Assembly (NCBI RefSeq): GCF_963576615.1
Contig: NC_088708.1
Span: 7,378,001-7,442,000, forward strand
Source: Watersipora subatra
Taxonomy: Eukaryota > Bryozoa > Gymnolaemata > Cheilostomatida > Watersiporidae
Direction of reading: 5' to 3'
DNA: 64,000 nt
Part shown: one piece after another, positions 21,846 through 36,877 of the stretch
Position numbering within the stretch: position 1 is the first letter of the stretch
Layout of the letters: each line of letters begins with the position of its first letter
The notes under the pieces: generated by a model
Told to the model about the DNA's origin: nothing
The model's input: only the letters and a program-made list of their open reading frames with translations
The model's database searches: none
Made by a program: the position numbers and the translations under genes

Positions 21846-24800
21846 TTTGAATGTCTCTTATGCATTCATCATGATAAAATGATCAAACCGGAAGAACATA
21901 GCACACTGCTCCTAACTTTTTGCTATGTCTAAATATATCTACACAAACAGATTAAGTATTTTAACGTTGCAAAAAATATTACTTCCGAGTGTTATTTAAA
22001 TATGCACTATTTGCAAAATAATATAAAGATTAAAATTTAAGAAAATTGTAGTCAGTCAAGTATACAGCTCTCTTGCCTGAACACACCTCTTACTAGGAAC
22101 ACTAGCCATGCATATAAGGAGTCATTTCATGATAACGAATAGCAAAAAATAATGTAATTACATGCTATCAATCCTATTAGCATCGCTGAATCTTTTACCG
22201 TGTTGATTTTTAGGCCAAACAAAGACAAATAAAACACTGGGTAATGCCAGAAAATATGTTGTAATAGCAAAAAACATAGTTTGCTGTTCAGCGCAATTAA
22301 TAATAATGCATAATAACATTTTAACAACTTTATAGCGCAGGAGCTTCTGCTTGTCATTAGATGATTGTTGCTTGCGTCTGTTTGTGTGTCTCACTGATAG
22401 AGTGACGGAAGCGCAAGAGCACACAGCCATTTCACATATACCTAAAAACTTCCTGACAATTATAGTAAATTTGTACCTGTTTTTACCATTTCAAAACGAC
22501 CATTTTCAGAAGTTATAGATGCTGCCGATATGGCAGAAATCCGTTGTTTCACTTTTTTATGTTTATGAAATTCAGATATAATCACTTCACATGCAAACTT
22601 TACAATATATTCAGCCAGTTTTGTTATTCGGAAGGCGATAACGGATCCGTGATAGTGCTAGTACAAGGGCAAGTTTCATGGTGATAAAAAAAATGTTCTG
22701 TTCAATGGTTCGGACTCGACAGTCTTTGCAGGAAACAGTGTTATTTCTTATATTGAAAAGTTAATGAGTAAATATGATTTACACTAATTTAAGCTATCGG
22801 TTTTTTCTGCTGGAGTCGGTAACAAAAATACATAGAAATGTAACTTTAGGATTTCATGAATCTACAAAAATCTGAAAAATATATGCTCATTTGTGCCACA
22901 GATTCTTGTGATCAAAATTTGGTACTAGAGTCATTCTGACTAATTTTGAAAAGTGTCAATAATTGATTGAACAGAATACAGCAGAGGCAGCTCTAGAGTG
23001 AGTCAATCTTAAACTACAGGCAGCGCTGCCTCTACAACTAGTTAGTCTAAGTGTTACTTATTAGCTGTTTAGTCTGCATCATCTCATTTTAGCAGAATTG
23101 TTAGTGTTCAACGTCTACCAAGACTTGGCCTGATGTATCTGATACAGCTCACTGCAATCAATTCTTATTGACTGGTGGAGAACCTGGCACCAAGAGTCCA
23201 ACAGCTTGTAGCACACTAAATTCCATTGCATATCCTTCATTTCGCACATCACCGCACTTTAGTTCCTTGTGGCCTTGCTGATAGTACTTGGCTCAATATA
23301 CTAGACACGGCTTTGAGATTGAACGTTGGACATGGATTGAAAAAAAAGCATTTAGCACTTTTAGGATTTTGTAGCTGGTAAAAGATGGACTTAACAAACA
23401 AAGCGAAAAACGCAGACTAGCCGAAAACGGGTACAAATTTGGTAGTACGGCGACATGACAAGAAGAGGTGTGAAGATGATCGTGCGTCCCCACTCCCTAT
23501 CAGCAGCCGATGGCAGCAACAATAAAGTAAATTTAAATATTTTAGTTACAAAATAGTCAATTAAGTTTTTGTTCAGCATACTTTCTTTACGATGATCCAA
23601 ATAGGAACAGAATCAACTGCCTGAGAACCGATTTGTTTTCAAAAAGTGGTGAGCACTAGAATAAATAGCATGAACACGCTGTTAACTAACCATGGCAGGA
23701 GACCAAGAACTGATTAGGCATCGATGCATGATAGACCGAGGTCGTTAAAAGAGAATAGAGTCAGGCTCTAATGCAGCTAATAACAAATTATGTCATCAGT
23801 ACTAGGTCTAATGTGTTGGTACTGTTTGAAAGCTTTTCATCGCTTGTGTAACATGGCTAACTTTGCCGGTGACAAATGTTTATAAAATGTAAATTAAAAA
23901 TAGAAAGGAAAAACCCTTTTTAGAAACAAAAAAAATTAAAAATGGTCTTTATTGCATGATTTTATTGGCTGATATATACGGCTAGTGTCAGCATTATTAA
24001 AAGCAGCTAGTTTATACACAGCATCCCACAAAAAGCGAACGATGAAAATTTTTTACCAAATATCAGCGGTTAAAAACGCTATAGGCCCTACTAGCTGTAC
24101 ATTTAGTAATGACATCACTTGACTAAAGTTACACACAAGGGTAGACATAGGTTTTAACATTTAGGTTCATAATAAAATCTCATTGACATTATTTCATTCT
24201 GAATATAAGTCGGGAAAAATCTCTTGTTTTACTAACATTGTAACAGCTGTCTTCATTAACGCGCCACAATAATATTAATAATAATTACTGCTATACTCTA
24301 CATAACATATTCTGAAAGCAAATAGGCTATATCCAGATTGCTAAACTAGCAACTTCAGAGAGTTTACTCCTCTCATCTGATGTTTTGTCTCCACTGCAGA
24401 AGTTTTGTCAGCAAAGATTATAGAAATGGATTTTGGATTATTTGTGTTATTATATATAATATAATATTATTTTATATAATATCACGCTATTATATATAAT
24501 ATCATGGTACTATGTATAATGTCATGTTACTATGAAATATTGCATTATTAAATACATATAATGTCGTGTTGCTATATATAATATTGTGTTATTATATGCA
24601 ATATTAAGTTATTATATATAAATATATAATATTTAGCACATCTTGGACTTTCCGACTCTGTAGTTTTTCTTAATGATTTCATTTAAAGTCAGCCAGTTTT
24701 TGTTACATAAAGGCTGTCATCTATCCTAGTCACCTAGGGCCTCTGGCATGCAAGGATGATTCTTGCAACAGAATATTCAAAGAGGTACGAGTAACTTAAA

Positions 24801-27800
24801 ATTCAAAGTCGGAAGGGATCACCTCTAAAATATGATTAATAACCTATCGACCAGTTTGTATTCTATTGTCACCTGCTGCTCTGCCCTTTGGCTGAACGCG
24901 CTTTTAATAAGGTAATTTTTCACTTATTCTGGCTGTCTCACAGCATACAAACGCATACAGAAGTCTCATGAGTGTTCATAAGTGGTGGTAAAGCCTTCTT
25001 CGCTGCTAATAGGACAATCCAAGCATTTCTCAAGGTTTTTTTGCTAACTTTTTTCTACCTCCAGAAATATGCTCCATTGTTACACAAACTGATTGTCAAA
25101 GAGTATGCAGAAATCTTGGTAAAGAAAGAAGTTTTTTAAATACAGTAAAATTTTTAGAGAACATATTATATACCTAACAAAAATTCTTTAGCTGAAGTCT
25201 AAAGAATATATATAAGGAGTTTTTATATAAATAGGCGCAATTTTGATTTAATAGATAACTTCATAGATACTTCTATAAACTGTCTTGTTAAAATATATCT
25301 ATGAGAGACCTCTTCGTCTCACTTATTTCTATATATTCAATTCTGTCAAATTAAAAATTTTTGTTAACTTATTTTTATTTATTTCATTTACTTACGCAAA
25401 TCAAAACAATAAAACACTTGAATAATTATTTAGTTCTTATGCAGAAATTAAAATGGCTGCTCTTGAACTTTTAAAAACTAAATGAATCAAAACATAAGCT
25501 TTTGTCTACAGTTCTTTGTAATTGTTAATTTCTCTTGCTAACAATTGTGAATCATGAATAAATGTATAATCTGTATGAGACATATGAGTGTGTTCTTTCT
25601 TTATTTGTTAAAGAATAATTATATAACAGAATATTTGCCCAAAAATTATCTCAAATTGGAAGTGATATTCACTAGCTTTGTTACTGTTCAACCAAATGTT
25701 TAATTCTTAAGAAAAAAATTCTTTGTATTAAGTTTATACAAAAATAATAAGAATATTTTGCAAACAATATGCACAGTATATCACACAGTTGTTAATGTAA
25801 TGATTATTAAAATACTTCCTTTCCTAATAAACGCTGTTTTAATGGCATTTAACTGTAACTGCCCCAAAAGATTTACACTAAAAATCTGGTAGGAAAACCG
25901 ACCTTCTTAGTATTGTTAAAGATAATGGATGAGGCGACAGCGGACTTTGACAAATGTCAGAACTAGTCAGTTGTTAGCGTGAATGGGCCGGAAGACAAGC
26001 TGGATAATCCACATAGAGAAGGCAATGGCATGGGTCCTCACTTGGGCTCAGCCAGATGACTGAACCGTCAATGATGACTCTAAGCTTTGGTAATAGAAAT
26101 AATCTGCTACCACGAGATGAATGGTTTTAATGTGGGCGCGGGTTGTGTCTAAACGGTAAATAAGAAGACGTTATGTCACTAATGCATTCTTATGCCACCA
26201 TTGTGTCTGCATCACTTCCATTCATCATCACCGTGTGTAATAATATCAATGCCATACTGACTATAAAGACATTATCACGCGAGGCCATCTTTTCCTTTAG
26301 CGAAAACGCTTTTACTGAGAACATTAAAATTAATCAGAGCAAACAAGGTATAAACACTAGAGTGTCAGGTCATCCATGACAGAGAGCAAGTTCTCTCGCA
26401 ATTCAAAATTTTTTTTTAAATCCACGGTAGCTGTTGCCACAAATGTGGCAGATAAGATGCATATCTGTTACGTGTAAGTTATTAACACCAGATCCTATAA
26501 CCTGGGTTGCTTAATGGAGTGGGTGGCATAGGGAGCTATTCAAATTCAATAACAGAAACTAGGCATAGAATTACATCTAACTGGTTTCTAAAAAGAAGCC
26601 ACAAAAAGATTCTCATGAAGTCACAAACTTCTTCACAGAAGCGAGAACTAGGTGCAGAGAGGTTCAAAGCGGTCTTTTTGACAGGGCATTTGTTATATTT
26701 CGCATAAATTAACCCAAGTTCCGCATGCTTTGCGGTGGCATATTTTTTACTTGCTTCACTGTATACAACCAAAAATCCTAGCTCTACATCCTGCAGCCAT
26801 CTTTAAAGCAATATTTACCTTTATTGAAATCTACCATTTAGTATGATTTTGTGTGTAGCAAACTTGAAATAGAGGGAAATGACGAGAGAGCCTATTGGAC
26901 TCATAGTACTAAGAATGTTCCGGAATTGATGATGCTGTTCTCCTGCACTGTACAGCTGGCTCACACAGTACCCGCTGAGAGTCAGTGCCTTCAGCTTGTG
27001 GAAAACGGTTCGTACCAAAAATTTGTTTTCTTTGTATGGCATTCTCAAGGAGAAAGAGTGGAGACTGGGCCAAAGAGTACTCTCTCGCTAATTAAAATGC
27101 CAACACACCTCTCCAGCAATAAAGAACTTACCCGAGCCACAACTCTCTCTGCATGAGAGTTGAAGCGACAGTGTATTTGTATAGATCTGGCCATGTCTTC
27201 AGTCAGTAATTATAAAATGATAAAAAGGAAAAAACAGATTTGTACCAAAAGACATTGAGAGCCCGGGTGTACTAACCACAGGGTCTATGTACACACTGCC
27301 GATAAGGTCAGTGCACAAAGACCTGATAAAAGCAAGACTCAAAGTTACGTGATAAAATCATTTAACCAGAGTCAGCGGGCTGCCAAGACTAAACTCAGCA
27401 GGTCAGATGGTGCAAAAGAAGTGAGTTGTGGCTAAAAAGGATCTGTGGACTGTTGTAGAAACTGCAGAGACAGAGGCAGCAGAGCCTGTTCATGTAGCAG
27501 TATTTCCTTGAGCTGCAAAGTTCGCAAGAAGACAAGCGTTGATCATGTGCTAATAGCTGTGGTAAAAGGAGAAGCTAGTGATCACGTATTTACTCATAGC
27601 GAACGCAATTAATTATGGTTACAAGATGTAACTCACTTCACGCAGTTTTGGAGATAAAAGTGCTCATAAATTGTACCAAAAAATGTTTCAGTAGCGAGAT
27701 TAAACTTACCGTTACATAACTGAAGCAATATGACAGCCGTCACCCCTAATGCATCCTTGTGAGCTATTCCTAACCACTAAGTATATGGTTGGCTAGATGG

Positions 27801-28140
27801 AACGAGCACTTCTGCACCTGCGACCTCTAATCAGAAAAAGAGAGGAATTCATCCACGCGAAAGCATCTAAAACATTCTTTGGACACAGAAAAATTAAATT
27901 TTCAACTCACGTTGCTATTTGTCCAACAATATCACATATTGACGCACTACTGTATATAAAGTGTAACACCATTGGATACCCAATTCTAAATACTTTTATT
28001 TGGGAGAACTAGGTGAGAAAGAACCACCATATTATTTCAGATAACGAAAAATAACTGTCGGATTGTGGGATTACTTGATTCTCATCAGCTTATGAATCTT
28101 TCAAAACTAAAGCAGAATTTTCTTCAACTTATTGTGACTT
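21846..28140. other. Noncoding, no gene recognised
   Basis: Six kilobases without a convincing gene. Open frames of 60-100 codons (for example 22158-22430, 26851-27156, 27797-28012) lack domain features, overlap antisense frames and look random. An AT-rich tandem array lies at 24448-24631. It probably holds regulatory DNA upstream of the Hox gene, but nothing is proven. Confidence 0.4.
24448..24631. repeat. AT-rich degenerate tandem array
   Basis: Recurring TTATATATAATAT(C/G)(A/G)TG units of roughly 25-30 bp with many changes. Confidence 0.8.
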
Positions 28141-28141
28141 A

Positions 28142-28160
28142 TGACCTTTGACCTTTGACA
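28142..28160. promoter_or_regulatory. Candidate nuclear-receptor element (DR1, three half-sites)
   Basis: TGACCTTTGACCTTTGACA contains TGACCT half-sites spaced by one base, the DR1 arrangement bound by HNF4, COUP-TF and RXR. It lies 3.4 kb upstream of the Hox start codon. Occupancy is unknown. Confidence 0.35.
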
Positions 28161-28793
28161 TGACCACGCCACAAGACATCATTTTCTACTTGTTTAGGAA
28201 TATCATATGCCCCATACTCAAGAATGTTAATGACTTCACTCAGCGAGTGTTGTTTAGTTTTTTGTCCACTTTAGCGGGAGGTTACACTTCGCTGCCATAC
28301 CTAAAGCTCTCTGTTTACGTTACGATTACATTGTTACGACATATAACTACAAGGATCTTATATGACCTCGACTAAGGTTGGACAGACAGGAGTTGTACCT
28401 TAATAGAATGGTTTGACGCAGCGTTGAGACGGCGGCGCACCGTATACTGCTCCTAGTTGTGATTCTAATTTATAGCTCGGTAAAAATCTAGTAATCATTT
28501 CGTTACATATAAGGTAAAGGAATAGCACCTGGGCAACAGTTTGTAAAATAATAATTGTGAAAATACCACAGCTGAGCTCCAAATCTATAATGTGTTATCA
28601 GCAAGCTTATACTTTCATGTGTAAAGTAGGCCTAATACCCAAAATCATTGTGTTAACCAGATAATTAGACTAGCCTTTGAGAAATGTACTGCGTTACAAA
28701 AGATTATATATATATATATAATATATAGTATATAGTATATGTGGTTTACGCTGTAAAGTAAAGTGCTCAATAATCGAGTCAATTAGAGCTGTG
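28161..28793. other. Noncoding, includes TA microsatellite
   Basis: No gene. A TA-type microsatellite (about 28704-28740) borders the hairpin that follows. Confidence 0.5.
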
Positions 28794-28964
28794 TATGAAG
28801 TTTATTAAAAACTACAGGTTAAAATCATTACTACTATTAGTTTCATGCAATCGTGTTGCAATCTTCAGGTAGAATCTTCAGGTTTCTGCCTGAAGATTGC
28901 AACGCGATTGCATGAAACAAATAGTAGTAATGATTTTAACCTGTATTTTTTAATAAACTTCATA
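28794..28964. repeat. Near-perfect inverted repeat (79-nt arms, 13-nt loop)
   Basis: Left arm 28794-28872 (TATGAAGTTTATTAAAAACT...) and right arm 28886-28964 are inverted copies with only a few mismatches. TA repeats lie on both sides, so it may be a small foldback MITE inserted in a TA microsatellite. A long hairpin RNA is the alternative. No coding content. Confidence 0.85.
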
Positions 28965-29405
28965 CTATATAATATATATATATAACAAAAGATTATATAA
29001 ATCTAAACTAAAAGTAAAGAATATAATTTTCAAATGCAAGACTGTAAAAGGCATCAAGCGCAACCGAAGAGAACATAATATAAATAAAGGAGTTGGTGGA
29101 GCAGCAGGCAGTCAGAGAGTGATTTTTAGGATGTTGCTGGTGGTAGCTCACCACAAGCAATAAGCTTGTAATATATGAGTAGATTTGTGCAATCTATGGC
29201 GAGGAAACAATATGCTATACCAAGGAATTTATTTAATAAATTATTTTAAATTACTTCTGCTTTATTTTCTTCAGCCTGTTTTATGTTTTTATTTATGAAT
29301 TTAGGCCTAGCATTGTTTCAGAGATTAAACCAAGGAAAGCCTATAAGCATCCGTTCAGCTAAATTCAATGAGTAACGTGTTATTCAACGCAGTACCCTGC
29401 TAAAG

Positions 29406-29902
29406 AGGTGTGTTAACAGTAGTTATAGGTATACTAACAGTAGATATAGATATGTTAATAGTAGACACCCATATATTAACATTGGAGAAATATATGTTAA
29501 TATAGTAGAAGTAAGCTAACAGCAGATATAGTTATGTTAGCTGTAGATATAAGTATGTTAACAATAATCATCAGTATGTTAGCAACAAATTTAGCTATGT
29601 TAACAGTAAACATAGCTATGTTAATAGTAAACATAGCTATGTTAACAGTAAACATAGCTATGTTAACAGTAAACATAGCTATGTTAACAGTAAACATAGC
29701 TATGTTAACAGTAAACATAGCTATGTTAACAGTAAACATAGCTATGTTAACAGTAAACATAGCTATGTTAACAGTAAACATAGCTATGTTAATAGTAAAC
29801 ATAGCTATGTTAATAGTAAACATAGCTATGTTAACAGCAGATGCAGCAAAGCTAATATTAAATGTAGGTATGTTAACATTAAAAGGAAGTATGTTAACAC
29901 GG
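29406..29902. repeat. 21-bp minisatellite, about 12 clean units with diverged wings
   Basis: The core (29592-29838) repeats ATAGCTATGTTAACAGTAAA plus C; the wings are older variants with GATATAG. Each unit contains the palindromes GTTAAC and ATAGCTAT. Open frames of 108 and 133 residues on opposite strands follow from the 21-bp period and are not genes. Confidence 0.95.
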
Positions 29903-31595
29903 GTTGTTGCCAGTCATTATACTAATCACAACTGACTGTCTTACTTTAATGGAAGTTAAACAAAAAAACTCAAAAAGACAAGGTCACAATTTATGGTGAG
30001 AACATGCCTAGTAGGAAATAGTATTATTTGTTATGACACTTGGTACGGTCATCACATGGCAAAAATAGTAAGTCAAGATACTGGTGACCTCTGGTTAATA
30101 ATTGGGATAGATGGGACTAGCCTGTCGACTGGTGCTAACAAAATTGTAATTACAGGTTATTCGATAGCCTCATCAAAAGCATGTCATTATCTGTCAGGCT
30201 CACCCCTCTTTCTCGCTCTCCTTCCCTGAACAAGGAAAGAATTGCCATGCGAGGACCAACCATGCATTCTGAGTCTGCTAGATCACTTGAGAGAAGGCAG
30301 ATGAGCGTATCAAGGAGAGCGTAAGTAGCCAATGAGAGCCCAGCTAGAGCAACCCTCTGAGTTTTGGTTAGATTGGTATATGTGTGAGCAGAAGGGCAAA
30401 GGTGGCAAATGCCTGTAGATCTTTGAAACGCAAGGATGACTTCTACAGCGGCATATTATAGGTAAGTACATAGCTCACTTTTTAAAAGTGTTTTTTAGCT
30501 GCGGTAGCAAGTATTGCTTTTTGTACGCTATAGAAATGACTCCCCTAATTGCAGCGAGAGATACGCTAATAAATACATTATTTATCAGAGGAACTTAAAC
30601 CTAGCGGTAGTCAGGAAAGAGTTGCAAGCATTTCCATAGCATTGCGATGAACTCGTTGTTGGAAAGTAGGCTATTACTGGCCTTTGTTTTATGACCACCA
30701 AATTATTTGCAAACCACTAATTCAAAACTATGCAAATATTTCCTGTTACAGCCAAATTAGCCCAAAATGAAACGACTCGTACAATGTAACAGTTTACATA
30801 AATTTAAATATGATTATAATATGGCTTCAAATGAATTATTCCAGTTTTCAAGCCAGCTTATCTGACAACAATAATTTTCTTTCGCTAGTCACTACTCGAA
30901 GTGATCTCATCAATCACTCATTTGATCATAGGATCTAATGAGACAGACTATGGCTACCGCGCCTTGCTGTATCTTGCTGTGTCTTCCTGCGCTATCAATC
31001 TACATACATGGAACACCTCAAATCACTCACTAGATTTCCTACATTTAGTAACTGATGTGTTTAGTTAAAGTAGGGATGCAGGTTCATCTTTTTTCATTTG
31101 ATGAAAGATAAAATCAGTTTATAAATGAGTAGTTTAAGTAACATATACGGTGTCTCGCGGTTCTCTGGCGCTCAGCTCGCACCCTGGGACTCGCTTACCC
31201 TATAGATATAAGCCGTAGGAATTCCTTGATTGCCGATGTTGCCCTCGGTAAGGTGATTAGTTTTCACCACCATCAAAGCCTCTCTGTTGGTTGCATTTGG
31301 TGATCCATTTAATCTTAGCGGATTAACAGACCTAGGTCTTATTAGCTAATTACTTGATAATTCTGGTACAGAGAATTATTCCTCTGAATCAGTACTGCTG
31401 CGAAGAGCCTCTGCACCAGGCTGAAATGTGTGGGTGTACCCATCATTCCTTTTAGGTCAACTTTGATCTATTTTTCTTGCATTTTGGCTCAAGATCAGCT
31501 ATTCATTTTTGGACTATTTGCTGTCATTATATTAAAGATGATATTGTTACTTTAGAAACAGCCAGCATGTAGATAAATAACATATATGTTGTAGC
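29903..31595 (+). other. Upstream region and probable 5' UTR of the Hox gene
   Basis: No protein-coding gene. A TTTATAAATG at 31118-31127 is followed about 25-30 bp later by a relatively GC-rich stretch (TCTCGCGGTTCTCTGGCGC), a plausible TATA box and start region. A splice-donor-like TAGGTAAGTA near 30460 could belong to a distal untranslated exon. Neither is proven. Confidence 0.3.
31328..31352. promoter_or_regulatory. Candidate homeodomain-site cluster upstream of Lox5
   Basis: The perfect palindrome AGACCTAGGTCT is followed at once by TATTAGCTAATTA, and GGATTAA lies just before. Several ATTA/TAAT cores in 45 bp, 250 bp upstream of the start codon, suit Hox auto- or cross-regulation. Inferred only. 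Confidence 0.25.
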
Positions 31596-32915
<1,320 letters not shown>

Positions 32916-33660
32916 CGAGGGGAGGATAGGCCCTCCCTGAATTGACATTACCTCAGCTCATAGGCCTAGGCCTTAGCCCAACTCTCTAAGAGCTGTGTTG
33001 AGCTGCAAACCATTATTTATTGGCCTTTGCTGTTCTCACTGACAGCATTCGACCTACAAGCTATCACACTGGAGAATTATCTTCCACGGCCGACTCAATC
33101 AAATTTTGAAAAGCTCAAAATTATTAAAATCGACGAAAGTTTAAGAAACTGTCGGGTCAGGTACAGGATGTCTCCACACATTGCTCAATGCGGGCGACTG
33201 GCTAACAAGGTCAACAACCTCTTTCTTATCATAATTATTTCTATTCATTATTAATTACTTTGTTTCACGCTGCGGCTAAGCTAAAAAACTTTTTCAATCA
33301 ATTTTAGTCATAATAGTGTATTTTTTCTGAGATAGGCTTTTTTTTAGTTTTTTGATGCTTTAGTCGGAGTAGAGTTGGTATGTGTTACTAAAGTAGATCT
33401 CATTTAGTCAAACTTCATGTTCAGCCCAGCAAATAGAATCTCTTACCATGTGCAATATTATTAGAGGACAAGCCCTAGCTGACTGCACCTCAAATGCAAA
33501 TTATTTTTGCTATCAATGTTCTCCTATTTTTTACTCTGCCAAGCCTCAATTGTTTTTGTTATCCGCTGGTTTGTGATAAAAGCACACACTTTGTATATTT
33601 TGTAAAGTAGTAAGGGCAGCGTCTGCTGTTCGAATAAACATCTCATTCAATATATTAAAC
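32916..33660 (+). other. Probable Lox5 3' UTR
   Basis: The sequence follows the TGA stop without further coding signal and runs to an AATAAA at 33633-33638. The open frame 33027-33254 lies in it, lacks domain features and is probably accidental. Confidence 0.5.
33633..33638 (+). terminator. Candidate Lox5 poly(A) signal
   Basis: AATAAA, 720 bp after the stop, with T-rich sequence and GTGTTATTTTT about 70 bp downstream. It is the first canonical hexamer after the gene that I noticed. Confidence 0.45.
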
Positions 33661-36260
33661 TAGTTCTTATTATTTATTCGTGTTACCTAAAGTTTTTTAT
33701 TTTAATGTGTTATTTTTACCTCAGATGTTTGAGAATGTTGGTAATTAGACAGGTAATGACGCATACAGACTTGTCAGTACAAGTGGTGATTTATGCTTGC
33801 CTCTATCTATGTCCATCTAAGATGATGTAACTTACGAAAGCAGAAGTTATAGGCGTAAGTCTCACTGTGAATAGAGATGAAAAATAACAAAACATGCCTG
33901 AAGTGTAAATATATGTAATCTTAGAATGAGTGGTCGATTCTTATATGTAACTCCAGTCAAATTAGTATCGACCTTGACCTTTGTGTCATATATGCTACTT
34001 TGTTCAAGCAATCTAATGCATTTTAAGTAGCTCACACATTCTCTGTTTTGCAGTGTCTTTTTTAGTTTACAGCAACAATAATTACTAGTTGAGCAAGATA
34101 CAGTTCTAAAAGTTCTACAAGCAGACTGCCTTGTATCTGTTAATTGCCAAAACATGATAAACTGCCAAAACCTGGTATGTCCATATTATGTTTTCACTTA
34201 ACAGTGCGATATATGTTTATATATATCATCATAGCTGTGCCTTTCAAGAATATGACCGTAAAAACCGTCATTTCATCATCGCAACTCGGAGATACTTTTG
34301 GTGTGATAGCTGTTAGCATCGATGGCTTGGTGGTTCCCTGAATCATATCAGACAAGAAATTTAAAAAATAGTAAATGCTCAGGAAATATCTCAAACTCTT
34401 TACTTGGTAAAACGTGAAGTAACTAATAAAACCGCTGTAGGGCAATATATTTATTAAGATTGATGGCCTTGTTGACAGAGTGGCATGCAGGTACAGGTGC
34501 TCAGAAAGACACGTGCATGCTAGCTTGTACCTCAGTGATTAAGCGCTGCAGTGCGATCAAGTACCACCGCAACTTTAAGCTCCGTTTAAGTCTGTGGGAT
34601 ATTTAGAAAAGTAGAGTAAGATGACCAGAGCTTGGAAGACAAATATATTTCAATTATTCAATTTGCAAATATGGCAGCATTCGGTCAGACATTTAGACCT
34701 GGTTCGTGGACACTGTATACATCTACTTACCAATTTCATACTTTTTATGACGATGCAGTATAACACAGGCTCTTTTTTACACTTACCGAAGGAGTCTATG
34801 AAGGAGATTACCAAAGACAATCAGACAAGAAAATTAAAAGTTTTCACAATCAAATTAAATAATAAGTTTCTTGTGATCACACTTTGACGTAAATCCATCA
34901 TTTCTCTTTAGTAAAGCATCTGCAGATATACCTGCTATCGATAAGTTGTTTAGTAAATTTGCCACTTGGCAAAATGTAAATATATACAGAAAAACTAACC
35001 TGACCAAAAAATAATCTTTTCAAAAAAAGTTTTTTAAAATTTATCTTGTATTTATGAAGTCAAGCCTCTTAGTACATGCGGTGTACAAATCTCCTGTTTA
35101 CATTAGAGTGTAAACACTGTTGATATAAATACTGTTCATAAACTTTCAGTAATGTCATAAAATGTACCACTATACAGCTGAAGATATTAACAAAACAATG
35201 TTAGCTATAGCCAGTTTCCTCTAAAAATTAATTATTAGTAAGCCAGATTACATTCACTTGGAAAAGTCACATTATGGTACTAGCAGGTGAGATATGTGTC
35301 ATCTTTAAAAAACAACCTCTATTCCTATTGGTCTATTGATTTTAACAAATAATTTCAACTCAGCGGAGATGATATGATGGCTAGTAGAATTATTGCAGTT
35401 GATGCAGGCACAACTTGCTGTTTATGCTTATGGAATTTACCATATCAATATGGAAGTGCCAAATCACTGACTAGATAGTCTAGTATAAATATTCCTTGAA
35501 ACTATTAAAAAAGTGAGCTATATTATTAATAAAAATACAACATCAGTAAAAGTTGTAATGAAATATAAAAAAGATAATGAAACATTTACGTTGTATATAT
35601 CTCTACATGTTTGGATATACACAAAAATGTTAGAAATCGCTAGAGAGGTGTAATGTGTGCTATACAAAGAGGCATTGTATTAAATGCTTCTATTCAAGCT
35701 AGATGTTTGCTCCCGCTCTGAACTTCTAGTTGTAAGCTTTGCTGTTATAATGACTCAAAACAAATGCTTCAATTTCAATAACTAAAGATTTTAACTGAGT
35801 TCAGAGTTCTCAAGGTAGCTAAGACTGAGTTCAATTGTAGCAAATTCTTATTATTATGATTATTATTACTATTTCTATTATTATTATGATTTCCCTTTCT
35901 CAGTTCTCTCCTCATAGCAAAGTAAGAGTGTTCAAACTATCTATGAAAAATTAAATATATTTCGATAAAGTATTATTTATATTTGTTTTGACAGAGTAAC
36001 AGTTTTATTCGCAAGTCTTCTAGTACCTGATTGCTAAGTTTTGATGCGCAAATAATTATTTTATAAAGTTTCTACCAATGTAAAACTTTGATGGTATCTT
36101 GTTTATAAATATCTGAGGAGGCTAGGAAAAGGGCAGTTGAGCAAAGCTTGATGAGTTAATGGTTAGAGATTACACAGAATAGTAGCAAAAACAACACAGC
36201 ATGAGTCATAGTAACTAGATATATGAGTCATTTGAGAGCTTGAACAAGGGTATGAGATTG
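33661..36260. other. Noncoding, no gene recognised
   Basis: Ordinary AT-rich sequence. Open frames up to 97 codons (33862-34155, 34621-34887) show no domain. CGACCTTGACCTTTG near 33969 contains an extended nuclear-receptor half-site (FTZ-F1/ERR type). A TTA/TTC microsatellite lies near 35848-35892. Confidence 0.4.
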
Positions 36261-36877
36261 CATGATTATATGTGAACACACCATAAGCCATGATTATATG
36301 TGAACACACCATAAGCCATGATTGTATGTGAACATACCATAAGGCATGATTGTATGTGAACTCACCATAAGCAATGATCATATGTGAACACACCATAAGT
36401 TATGATCATATGTGAACACACCATAATCCATGATTATATGTGAACTCACCATAAGCAATGATTGTATGTGAACACACCATAAGTTATGATCATATGTGAA
36501 CACACCATAAGCCATGATTGTATGTGAACACACCATAAGTTATGATCATATGTGAACACATCATAATCCATGATTGTATGTGAACACACCATAAACAATG
36601 ATTGTATGCAAACACACCATAAGCCATGATTGTATGTGAACACACCATAAGCCATGATTATATGTGAACTCACCATAAGCAATGATTGTATGTGAACACA
36701 CCATAAGTTATGATCATATGTGAACACACCATAATCCATGATTATATGTGAACACACCATAAGCCATGATTGTATGTGAACACACCATAAACAATGATTG
36801 TATGCAAACACAACATAAACAATGATTGTATGTGAACACACCATAAACAATAATTATATGTGAACACACCATAAACA
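36261..36877. repeat. 28-bp minisatellite, about 22 units
   Basis: Units of CATGATTATATGTGAACACA plus CCATAAGC, with GTTATGATCAT and ACAATGATTGT variants. Since 28 is not a multiple of three, the minus-strand open frame (36446-36850) cycles through all three readings (MVCSHII.., YGVFTYNH.., LWCVHIQS..) in an 84-bp period. Not a gene. Confidence 0.97.

Noticed and set aside
28794-28964. Classical microRNA gene
   Set aside because: Arms are too long and too perfect, TA repeats flank it, and no known mature miRNA is recognised.
29497-29935. FTVNIAM / MLTVNIA repeat frames
   Set aside because: Result of the 21-bp array; antisense frames are equally open.
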